Of a stretch of DNA of 9,805 nt, positions 1-5,681 are shown piece after piece (the first letter of the stretch is position 1; every line of letters begins with the position of its first letter). The notes under the pieces are model-generated. The model saw only the letters and a list, made by a program, of their open reading frames with translations. It did no database searches and was not told where the DNA came from. Where the stretch lies: the NCBI RefSeq assembly GCF_034470605.1, contig NZ_JARGYT010000043.1:1-9805 (forward strand). Reading direction: 5' to 3'. A program made the position numbers and the translations under genes. The DNA is from Cyrtobacter comes (GTDB lineage: Bacteria; Pseudomonadota; Alphaproteobacteria; Rickettsiales; Midichloriaceae).

Positions 1-94
1 TCAAAGAAAATCGACGCTTAGCATTACGATTTGAGAAATCCGATCTCTCTTTCCTTGCCTTTATAGCTTTAGCATCTATTAAATACAACCTTTG

Positions 95-250
95 TTAACA
101 GTGCCTAATATCATCCTCCATGGCGTTAACACCAACAACAAGCCTATCGATTCTTCCTTGGATAACACCTGTATTTAATTGCTCTTGCGCATCACTAAAA
201 CCCTCATCCTGGTCTACAGTTGTAGTACCAGCATTATTTATATCTTGCAT
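95..250 (-). CDS. small hypothetical protein (51 aa), possibly the 5' part of an interrupted gene
   Basis: Starting at the ATG read from 250, this frame encodes 51 residues beginning MQDINNAGTT and ending DDIRHC, closed by TAA at 95-97. Reading from the start, AAGG lies 8 bases before the ATG, a plausible ribosome binding site and better than several of the certain genes here have. The product is acidic and soluble, with no signal peptide, membrane segment or recognised motif. After the TAA the same frame stays open for another 31 codons to the window edge, and that stretch is very basic (KAIKARKERSD, NAKRRFSL). Either the gene is a genuine small one, or a longer gene has acquired a nonsense mutation. 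I do not recognise a family. Confidence 0.4.
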   Translation of the reverse strand: MQDINNAGTTTVDQDEGFSDAQEQLNTGVIQGRIDRLVVGVNAMEDDIRHC

Positions 251-502
251 AAAAAAAACCTTAACAAATAACTACGTATAATAAGAGATGCTGCTGCACT
301 ATTTAATAATAATCAACTTTTAATATATCTAGAAATATTTAAAATTGCATACATTTAACCTATTAATAATTTTTGGCCAAGATCTCGCAGCTTTAAATAC
401 TATTGACGCAAAACGTGTTTAAATATATGTACTGTGCGAGTATTGCAGACTAGTACGCTATCTCTTTTGGCCAGTTTGCAACTTTGTGTAACAAATTGAA
501 TT
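251..502. other. intergenic region between divergent genes
   Basis: This very AT-rich gap separates the minus-strand small ORF from plus-strand lysC and should carry promoters for both. The 9-mer TTTTGGCCA occurs twice as a direct repeat (371-379 and 465-473), each copy containing the palindrome TGGCCA. I see no gene or RNA here. An 85-codon minus-strand frame at 400-657 runs back over the conserved lysC start and is a shadow. Confidence 0.5.
403..431 (+). promoter_or_regulatory. possible sigma70 promoter for lysC
   Basis: TTGACG at 403-408 is a near-consensus -35 box. The matching -10 is weak: TATATG (424-429, 15-bp spacer) or TATGTA (426-431, 17-bp spacer). It lies about 75 bp ahead of the lysC start. 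This is a motif call by eye in AT-rich DNA, so it is only suggestive. Confidence 0.25.
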
Positions 503-1705
503 GTGATACTAGTACAGAAATTTGGTGGAACCTCTATAGGTAGTATTAAAAGCCTTGCAAGAGTTCTGAAATTTATAGAAAGGGCAATAGCGGCCGGCCA
601 TAAGCCAGTTGTTGTTGTCTCTGCCATGTCCGGTGTAACAGATTCTTTAGTTAACACCTTTTATTCCATCTCCAGATCGCGCCCTTGCCCAGAGTATGAT
701 TCAATACTCTCAACTGGCGAGCAAATATCATCCGCTATAGTAGCTCTTTCACTACAAGCCAGGGGAATAAAAGCTAGGTCATTCCTTGGATGGCAACTAC
801 CAATTGTAACTAGCTCTAACTATTCTTGCGCTAAAGTAATCTCTGTTGGAATAGAGGCTATAGAACAATCTATTCTACAAAACGAAGTGCCGGTGATTTC
901 TGGATTTCAGGGAATATCAAATGAAAACAGAATCTCAACTTTAGGTAGGGGCGGATCTGATACCAGCGCCCTCGCTATAAGCGCCGCACTAAAAGCAAAC
1001 GTATGCAACATATATACAGATGTCAGTGGAATATTTAGCGCAGACCCTAATAAAGTTTCTAACCCAGTTAGAATAGATAAACTTTCCTATAGGCAAGCCC
1101 TGCTCATGGCCTCTTCCGGAGCAAAAGTTTTACACCCCAGGGCAATAGAAATTGCAATGAATCATGATATAGAAATTAATGTACTTTCAAGTTTTGAGGA
1201 TAATAGCCCAATGAGCATAATAAATAAAAATAATATAATAGAAAAGGATTCTGTACTAAGTATCAATAGCATCAAGGACGCGGTATTAATCAAGATACAA
1301 GACACAGAGTCATATAGCAGCAAGCTCAATGCATTGACGGATATATTTAAAAATGTAAACACTCAAAGCCTGCACATATATTTTGATGTAAAAGGTAATA
1401 GATCGCTCTCTATCCTATTGGGAAAAGATAACTATAGGCAAATAGCAGAACAAGTCGAAGAATTTTGTGAAAAGAACACTATGATATTCGTAATCTGCGA
1501 GAACATATCATCTGTTACTTTGACATGCTCAAGCCTAAGCTCAATCACACTTTTTGCCTCAGAAGCAATAGGACACCTGACAGACTCAGGCATAGAAGTC
1601 ACAGATGTGATATCCTCAGATCTAAACCTCTCTCTTATAATTAATAAAGTTGACGAGCTAACCGCAATAAACAAGCTTCACGATAAATTTATCAATGTAG
1701 CTTAA
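503..1705 (+). CDS. lysC: aspartokinase (aspartate kinase)
   Basis: The enzyme phosphorylates L-aspartate with ATP, the first step toward diaminopimelate, lysine, threonine and methionine, in the cytosol. The 400-residue product is close to the usual length for a monofunctional LysC-type enzyme. The kinase domain (about 1-235) carries KFGGTS at 6-11, STGEQIS at 70-76, GRGGSDTSA at 148-156, YTDVSGIFSADP at 171-182 and ASSGAKVLHPRAIE at 203-216, all family hallmarks. Residues from about 255 fall where the two ACT regulatory domains sit, but they are strongly diverged: the usual VGxGM and STSEI-type strings are not evident. The start is GTG at 503, because KFGGTS follows immediately as in other family members and TGA lies two codons upstream. 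No clear Shine-Dalgarno is visible. The gene ends 1 bp from the convergent yihY stop. Confidence 0.95.
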   Translation: MILVQKFGGTSIGSIKSLARVLKFIERAIAAGHKPVVVVSAMSGVTDSLVNTFYSISRSRPCPEYDSILSTGEQISSAIVALSLQARGIKARSFLGWQLPIVTSSNYSCAKVISVGIEAIEQSILQNEVPVISGFQGISNENRISTLGRGGSDTSALAISAALKANVCNIYTDVSGIFSADPNKVSNPVRIDKLSYRQALLMASSGAKVLHPRAIEIAMNHDIEINVLSSFEDNSPMSIINKNNIIEKDSVLSINSIKDAVLIKIQDTESYSSKLNALTDIFKNVNTQSLHIYFDVKGNRSLSILLGKDNYRQIAEQVEEFCEKNTMIFVICENISSVTLTCSSLSSITLFASEAIGHLTDSGIEVTDVISSDLNLSLIINKVDELTAINKLHDKFINVA

Positions 1706-1706
1706 A

Positions 1707-2609
1707 CTACCGTATCTTTTCTATTCTATAGTTTAATTCTGCGCCGTATATGAAAATTATACTGCAAAAATAAAAATACATCAACGAGATCACAACCCCT
1801 GCTATACTGCCATATACCATATTTATTTGAGGAAAATATTTTATGTAATATCCAAAAATATATGAAAATAGCTCCCAGCCAATAAACACAACAATTGTAC
1901 CAGGTATGACATCTCTGAATCTCTGCCTTCTACATGGAATCCAATAAAATAAAGAGGATGTTAACGCGCATATAACAAACCAATAAAAGAATTGTTTAGC
2001 TAAAGCAAAATTATCCCCAAATAATGAATACTCATACTGAGATAAAGATGCAAACTGCTGTCCATCACCTTGTTGAGTAGTAAAGTAAAATTTCACCAAA
2101 TATAGCAAGTATGGAAACAATGTAACTGCAATCAGTATTACGGCCACCATTATTGTAAACACGCTAAATTCTAGCATGCTAAGCAGCCTAACTACAAGGT
2201 AATGCCGCTTATCTTGGGCCCTATACGCAACATTTAATACAGTCCTTATAGCAAAAAATATAGAAGATGCGGTCCACACCATACTAAATAGGGCAAAAGT
2301 TAAAAATTTGCTCGGTGGGCTAGAGATTATCTCTAGTATAGCTGGCATAAGGGCATCTATAAACTGATGAACATCTTTTTCTAACAAAAACCCTCTAATC
2401 AACGAAATAATTACTTCATGTATATCCAGCTTAATAGCGGTATGACTAACTATAATAATTAGTACCGCAAAGAAGGGGAATATAGTAAGTATTACTAAAA
2501 ATGATATGTAACCAGCTTGCTCAAAACCATAATGCCTATTTAAATCTAAAGCCGCATCATAAAATGCTCTAACGAGTTTCTTGATTTTAAGCATCCAAAA
2601 ATTATACAT
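1707..2609 (-). CDS. YihY/BrkB family inner-membrane protein (formerly 'ribonuclease BN' family)
   Basis: About 300 residues form six evident membrane segments (roughly 35-59, 100-124, 145-172, 206-225, 236-258 and 267-290, counted from the TTG at 2612). Family strings are present: TASSIFFAIRTVLNVAY (114-130), WIPCRRQRFRDVIPG (224-238), YGSIAGVVISLMYFY (267-281) and the terminal IYGAELN (288-294). The family is a conserved bacterial inner-membrane protein whose biochemical role is unsettled; the old RNase BN assignment for YihY was shown to be wrong. The ATG at 2609 is chosen. It sits inside the last codons of folD, an 8-base overlap that suggests translational coupling in a folD-yihY operon. 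TTG at 2612 and ATG at 2594 are alternatives. Its stop lies 1 bp from the lysC stop. Confidence 0.88.
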   Translation of the reverse strand: MYNFWMLKIKKLVRAFYDAALDLNRHYGFEQAGYISFLVILTIFPFFAVLIIIVSHTAIKLDIHEVIISLIRGFLLEKDVHQFIDALMPAILEIISSPPSKFLTFALFSMVWTASSIFFAIRTVLNVAYRAQDKRHYLVVRLLSMLEFSVFTIMVAVILIAVTLFPYLLYLVKFYFTTQQGDGQQFASLSQYEYSLFGDNFALAKQFFYWFVICALTSSLFYWIPCRRQRFRDVIPGTIVVFIGWELFSYIFGYYIKYFPQINMVYGSIAGVVISLMYFYFCSIIFIYGAELNYRIEKIR

Positions 2610-3483
2610 CAAAATCTAAATCAAGATCAGTACCTTTATGCGCAAAAGCAGCCTTGATTGTATTTAGCATTAATGATGCAACAGTCATTTGACCAACCCC
2701 ACCAGGAACCGGCGTAATATACGATGCAATATTCTTTACACTCTGAAAATCTACATCACCAACAATCGAACCATCAACTCTGGAAATACCGACATCTATA
2801 ACAAATGCACCTGTTTTTACACAACATTCCTTTATTAAAGATGGAGAGCCTGTGGCAGATATTAGTATATCAACCAGCTTGCATTCTGCTTCTATATTTA
2901 AAGATTGCGAATGCAATACAGTAACAGTGCATCCCTCTTTTATGAGCAATATGCTAAGTGGCATACCAACAACTAACGACCTACCTACCATCCCAACTTT
3001 TTTACCAGAAATATCGTTACCAAGAATTTTTTTTATCAAAAGGAGCACGCCCTGTGGGGTACATGGAAGAAAACAATCCTGCCCTGTTAACATAAGGCCA
3101 GAATTATAAGTGCTGAAGCCATCAACATCCTTTTGAGGCATCACGGTATCTAGGAGAATCCTTGGATTTATTTTTGGCGGCACTGGTAATTGGACAATGA
3201 TCCCATCAACAGCTGAATCTAAATTTAACGACTCTATACAATCTACTACAAGCTCTTGGCTAATCTCTTTTTCAAAATGATTAACCTCAACCAAAACACC
3301 AACCTCTTCCGCTCTCTTTTTTTTATTTCTCACATAAATATTACTAGACTCGTTATTACCAACAAATATCACATTAAGCTTAGGCTTCCTCTTATACTCA
3401 GCAAAAAACCTCTGTGATGCACGTTTTATATCTTCTAGCAAAATCTTTGCATACCTCTTGCCATCCACGACCCTGCACACCAT
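2602..3483 (-). CDS. folD: bifunctional methylenetetrahydrofolate dehydrogenase / methenyltetrahydrofolate cyclohydrolase
   Basis: FolD interconverts 5,10-methylene-, 5,10-methenyl- and 10-formyl-tetrahydrofolate using NADP, supplying formyl units for purines and initiator tRNA. The 293-residue product is full length. The catalytic Y50 and K54 lie in SSNIYVRNKKK, with Q98 in VQLPVPP (97-103), K118 and D121 in KDVDGF (118-123), PCTPQG at 140-145, the dinucleotide-binding loop GRSLVVGMP at 167-175, DVGISR at 230-235 and PVPGGVGQMT at 258-267. The last string normally reads VGPMT, so Pro is replaced by Gln here. Y50, K54, Q98 and D121 match E. coli FolD numbering exactly. The ATG start at 3483 precedes the conserved N-terminus directly. 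The gene overlaps yihY downstream and is divergent from rpsP-folE. Confidence 0.96.
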   Translation of the reverse strand: MVCRVVDGKRYAKILLEDIKRASQRFFAEYKRKPKLNVIFVGNNESSNIYVRNKKKRAEEVGVLVEVNHFEKEISQELVVDCIESLNLDSAVDGIIVQLPVPPKINPRILLDTVMPQKDVDGFSTYNSGLMLTGQDCFLPCTPQGVLLLIKKILGNDISGKKVGMVGRSLVVGMPLSILLIKEGCTVTVLHSQSLNIEAECKLVDILISATGSPSLIKECCVKTGAFVIDVGISRVDGSIVGDVDFQSVKNIASYITPVPGGVGQMTVASLMLNTIKAAFAHKGTDLDLDFDV

Positions 3484-3697
3484 TTTCTTTTAACTTATTC
3501 AATAACAAACCCCTAACTTTCTCTCGAGAAAGAACATATTAGCTACTGTTTGGAGCGAATACCAGATATAAATTAGAATTTTTATGGCAAGTTTTTTTAG
3601 TAACTGTAAATATAATAACAAATATCGTTGCCAAAGAGCATCATAAACGTTAAATTAGAAATTCAAGCAACTTTATCAAAACCAACACACCGCTGTG

Positions 3698-3720
3698 TTT
3701 CTTGATTACTTTCTTGATTA
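3698..3720 (+). repeat. 12-bp-period tandem direct repeat upstream of rpsP
   Basis: TTTCTTGATTA occurs twice, at 3698-3708 and 3710-3720, one base apart. Each copy contains TTGATT, a plausible -35 element (3702-3707 or 3714-3719). The best downstream -10 candidate is GTATAT at 3727-3732, 19 bp from the first box. The repeat lies in the folD/rpsP divergent promoter region and could bind a regulator or just give two overlapping -35 boxes. Confidence 0.35.
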
Positions 3721-3802
3721 ATAATCGTATATCTATTTACAGATGTAACTTTCTGTGATACCAACTTCCGCTAGCTGGTTATTAATATTAGGTTTTCTTG
3801 TT

Positions 3803-4054
3803 GTGTCTGTAAAGATAAGATTGGCTAGATTTGGAGCCAAAAAAAGACCCTGCTACAGAGTCGTTGTTTCAGATTCTAGAAGCCCTAGAGATGGTCGCTT
3901 CATAGAGCAGGTAGGTAGGTATAATCCAACCCTCCCCCAGGGTTCTACTGGGAGATTTGTGGTGGATTTTGAAAGGTTGAAGTACTGGATAGGAGTTGGA
4001 GCCACTCCAACATCTGTAATTAAGAGGCTTGTCCATGCTACACGGCAGTTGTAG
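3803..4054 (+). CDS. rpsP: 30S ribosomal protein S16
   Basis: The 83-residue product is of normal S16 length. It shows the canonical N-terminus SVKIRLARFGAKKRP followed by YRVVVSDSRSPRDGRFIEQV, the NP turn at 41-42, and ERLKYWIGVGATPTSVIKRL near the C-terminus. S16 binds 16S rRNA early in small-subunit assembly. I place the start at GTG 3803, since S16 proteins begin with (A/S)VKIRL. The frame is open further upstream to a GTG at 3755, but those 16 extra residues are hydrophobic and unlike any S16. An AGG about 10 bases before 3803 may serve as ribosome binding site. In many bacteria rpsP leads a rimM-trmD-rplS operon; here folE follows instead. Confidence 0.95.
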   Translation: MSVKIRLARFGAKKRPCYRVVVSDSRSPRDGRFIEQVGRYNPTLPQGSTGRFVVDFERLKYWIGVGATPTSVIKRLVHATRQL

Positions 4055-4093
4055 TATGTTAATACTAGAGTTTTACAGCTTTGATAACTGTGT

Positions 4094-4660
4094 GTGGATA
4101 TGAGCGTAACTAGAGAGCAAGCTGAAGATGCCGTTAGGGTTTTGCTTGAGTTCATAGGTGAAGATCCTAATAGGGGCGGCTTGCTAAAAACACCATCTAG
4201 GGTAGTTAATGCCTTTTCCGAATATTTCTCTGGATATTCTCAAGCCCCTTCCGAAATCCTCTCTGCAAAATTTTCCGATGCGCAGCACTACGATGACTAC
4301 ATCCTTCTTAAGAATATAAAGTTCATATCCCATTGCGAGCACCATATGGCGAGGATAATTGGCGTTGCTCATGTGGCATATATACCTAACAAGGCTATAG
4401 TAGGAATAAGCAAGATAGCAAGATTAGTGGATGCTTTTGCAAAAAGGCTTCAGGTACAGGAGCGTATGACTTTACAAATAGCAGAATCTATAGAAAAACA
4501 CCTAGATGCTTTGGGCGTAGCTGTTGTTATTTGCGCTGAACATGGATGCATGACATCAAGGGGGGTAAAAAAGGACGGCACTATTATGAGAACACAAAAA
4601 CTTCTCGGCCAATTTAAAAATGATGAAAGATTGATGGCTAGTTTTTTAGCATCAATCTAA
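4094..4660 (+). CDS. folE: GTP cyclohydrolase I (type FolE)
   Basis: The enzyme converts GTP to 7,8-dihydroneopterin triphosphate plus formate, the entry step of folate synthesis. Zinc ligands C81 and H84 lie in SHCEHH and C152 lies in EHGCMTSRG; the 71-residue spacing between C81 and C152 equals that of C110 and C181 in E. coli FolE. H83 corresponds to the catalytic histidine. Also present are VAYIPNKAIVGISKIAR (94-110), the RLQVQERMT substrate-pocket string (118-126) and the C-terminal LGQFK. The 188 residues lack the long N-terminal extension of the E. coli protein, as in many alphaproteobacteria. GTG 4094 and ATG 4100 are both possible starts. It lies 39 bp after rpsP and is probably cotranscribed. 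The IS1 remnant begins 3 bp after its stop. Confidence 0.96.
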   Translation: MDMSVTREQAEDAVRVLLEFIGEDPNRGGLLKTPSRVVNAFSEYFSGYSQAPSEILSAKFSDAQHYDDYILLKNIKFISHCEHHMARIIGVAHVAYIPNKAIVGISKIARLVDAFAKRLQVQERMTLQIAESIEKHLDALGVAVVICAEHGCMTSRGVKKDGTIMRTQKLLGQFKNDERLMASFLASI

Positions 4661-4663
4661 TTT

Positions 4664-5386
4664 GGAGAGTGTTCGTACAAAAAGAGATAAAAAAACATAA
4701 GCCTGGAAGATTTCTGACATAGAAGGGGGCACAGACATATCAATCATCTCCTCTTTTTTTGAAACAACTTTGCTTATCATTCTTCCAATGTGATGTCGCT
4801 ATTGTCTCGCTCTATTGTATACTCCCTCCCTATAAAATTTTTTATAAGACAGCCAGTTATCTGTATAATATTTCACATCTTTTACGTGTCTTATTTTGTT
4901 ATAGAATTTTTCGAAGGTTTTAGCATAACTCAGGTAATAGTTGCGCTACGATCAAATGCTTTAATAATCCATTTCTTTTTGATTGTATAACTAAAGCGGT
5001 ATAAAATAATTACATAAAAATTACATAAAACAGTAATTTTGTTAAACTTAACCCAATGATAACTAACCTGTTTTCAAAACTAATCATGTACCATTTTTAT
5101 GACGCTTTAGCTATATAACTACCACATCTCATCAAATTCTATGTCTTGAAATATCTTTTGTGATTTTATTTAATCTCAGATAACGCTATCCAGTTATACC
5201 CCAAATAGCTTTACTATAAAGCCATTTGAGGATTTGCCGTATAATATTACACTTTCTTAATTTCATAATATTTTGGCATCACCTTCAATAAATAGATAAT
5301 TCTTGCATCTATATTTCTGCATAGCCGCCCTTGACATAATTAGATGATTCACAATTTTTGCACTGTATCATAATAGTTAATACCAT
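4664..5386 (-). pseudogene. IS1-family DDE transposase pseudogene
   Basis: Read on the complement from ATG at 5386, fragments in shifting frames give, in order: a zinc-finger start IQCKNCESSNYVKGGYA then YRCKNYLFIEGDAK; LYGKSSNGFIVKLFGV; IEFDEMW (5122-5142, first catalytic Asp); the MITE; KKKWIIKAFDRSATIT; FEKFYNKIRHVKDVK leading to YYTDNW (4853-4870, second Asp); IERDNS (4798-4815, catalytic Glu); HHIGRM; and VVSKKEEM (4745-4768). This is the fold order of IS1-type transposases, apparently the single-ORF kind. In-frame stops and at least four frameshifts make it dead. The C-terminal frame runs through the repeat end into the last codons of folE. The plus-strand frame at 4790-4990 is its antisense shadow. 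Confidence 0.82.
4986..5115 (+). mobile_element. MITE-like element, copy 1 (130 bp)
   Basis: The ends are 21-bp terminal inverted repeats. The left starts TATAACTAAAGCGG and the right, on the complement, TATAGCTAAAGCGTC, matching at 18 of 21 positions. The body has no coding capacity and closely matches copy 2 at 8902-9019 in reverse orientation: 6 mismatches over 118 aligned bases plus a 12-bp tandem duplication (AATTACATAAA, 5008-5031) found only here. TATA at both ends suggests TA target duplication, as for IS630/Tc1-mariner-type elements, though no transposase is visible. It sits within the IS1 transposase remnant right after the IEFDEMW codons, so it arrived after the IS. Confidence 0.85.
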
Positions 5387-5420
5387 TTGAACGTTATATC
5401 TCTTCTAATTAACACTCTCT

Positions 5421-5681
5421 TTTTTAAGAGCTTTTACCAATTTTTCTAATTCTAGCTTCCGAAGAAATCCAATATCTAAAAATTATTACCCAAATCACCA
5501 CTTTATAAAGCTTCAATAAATTAAAATTATTTGCTATCCCAATCTAACCGATTGTTTTTTCGACTATTTAGGCTAACGTATTCATTATTAAGGTGAAAAT
5601 CATTATAGATTGATTTGTATGTAATGATCGTATTATTCAGCGCTAACAATATCTATCTACGATTTAATACCAAATTCCAAT
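5421..5681. other. intergenic region upstream of the 742-aa gene
   Basis: No intact gene is seen. On the complement, a short open run just right of the IS1 end encodes FLDIGFLRK and LELEKLVKALKKESVN and stops at TAG, whose last codons come from the IS1 repeat; this may be the tail of a gene cut by the IS. Closer to the downstream gene, ATCATTA (5599-5605) and TAATGAT (5622-5628) form a 7-bp dyad with a 16-bp spacer. TTGATT (5610-5615) and TATTAT (5631-5636) are weak promoter-like boxes 15 bp apart. All these are low-confidence readings in AT-rich DNA. Confidence 0.35.

Larger units (their letters stand above)
4664..5420 (-). mobile_element. decayed IS1-family insertion sequence, interrupted by a MITE-like element
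   Basis: The element is bounded by imperfect terminal inverted repeats. Reading inward, the left end is GGAGAGTGTTCGTAC (from 4664) and the right end, on the complement, is AGAGAGTGTTAATTAG (from 5420); they share GAGAGTGTT. Between them lies a recognisable IS1-type transposase in pieces. Without the 130-bp insert the element is about 627 bp, somewhat shorter than a typical IS1 of roughly 700-770 bp, consistent with small deletions. I see no convincing target-site duplication. It sits immediately after the folE stop and may have displaced that gene's original downstream region. Confidence 0.75.

Noticed and set aside
3755..3802. Upstream GTG extension of rpsP by 16 residues.
   Set aside because: S16 proteins begin at (A/S)VKIRL; the extension is hydrophobic and matches nothing in the family.
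3853..4155. 100-codon minus-strand frame over rpsP and the start of folE.
   Set aside because: It is a shadow of two clear plus-strand genes and resembles no family.
4790..4990. Plus-strand 66-codon frame, hydrophobic, beginning MMSLLSRSIV.
   Set aside because: It is antisense to the IS1 transposase remnant, whose YYTDNW and FEKFYNK segments lie on the other strand. The hydrophobicity is a by-product.
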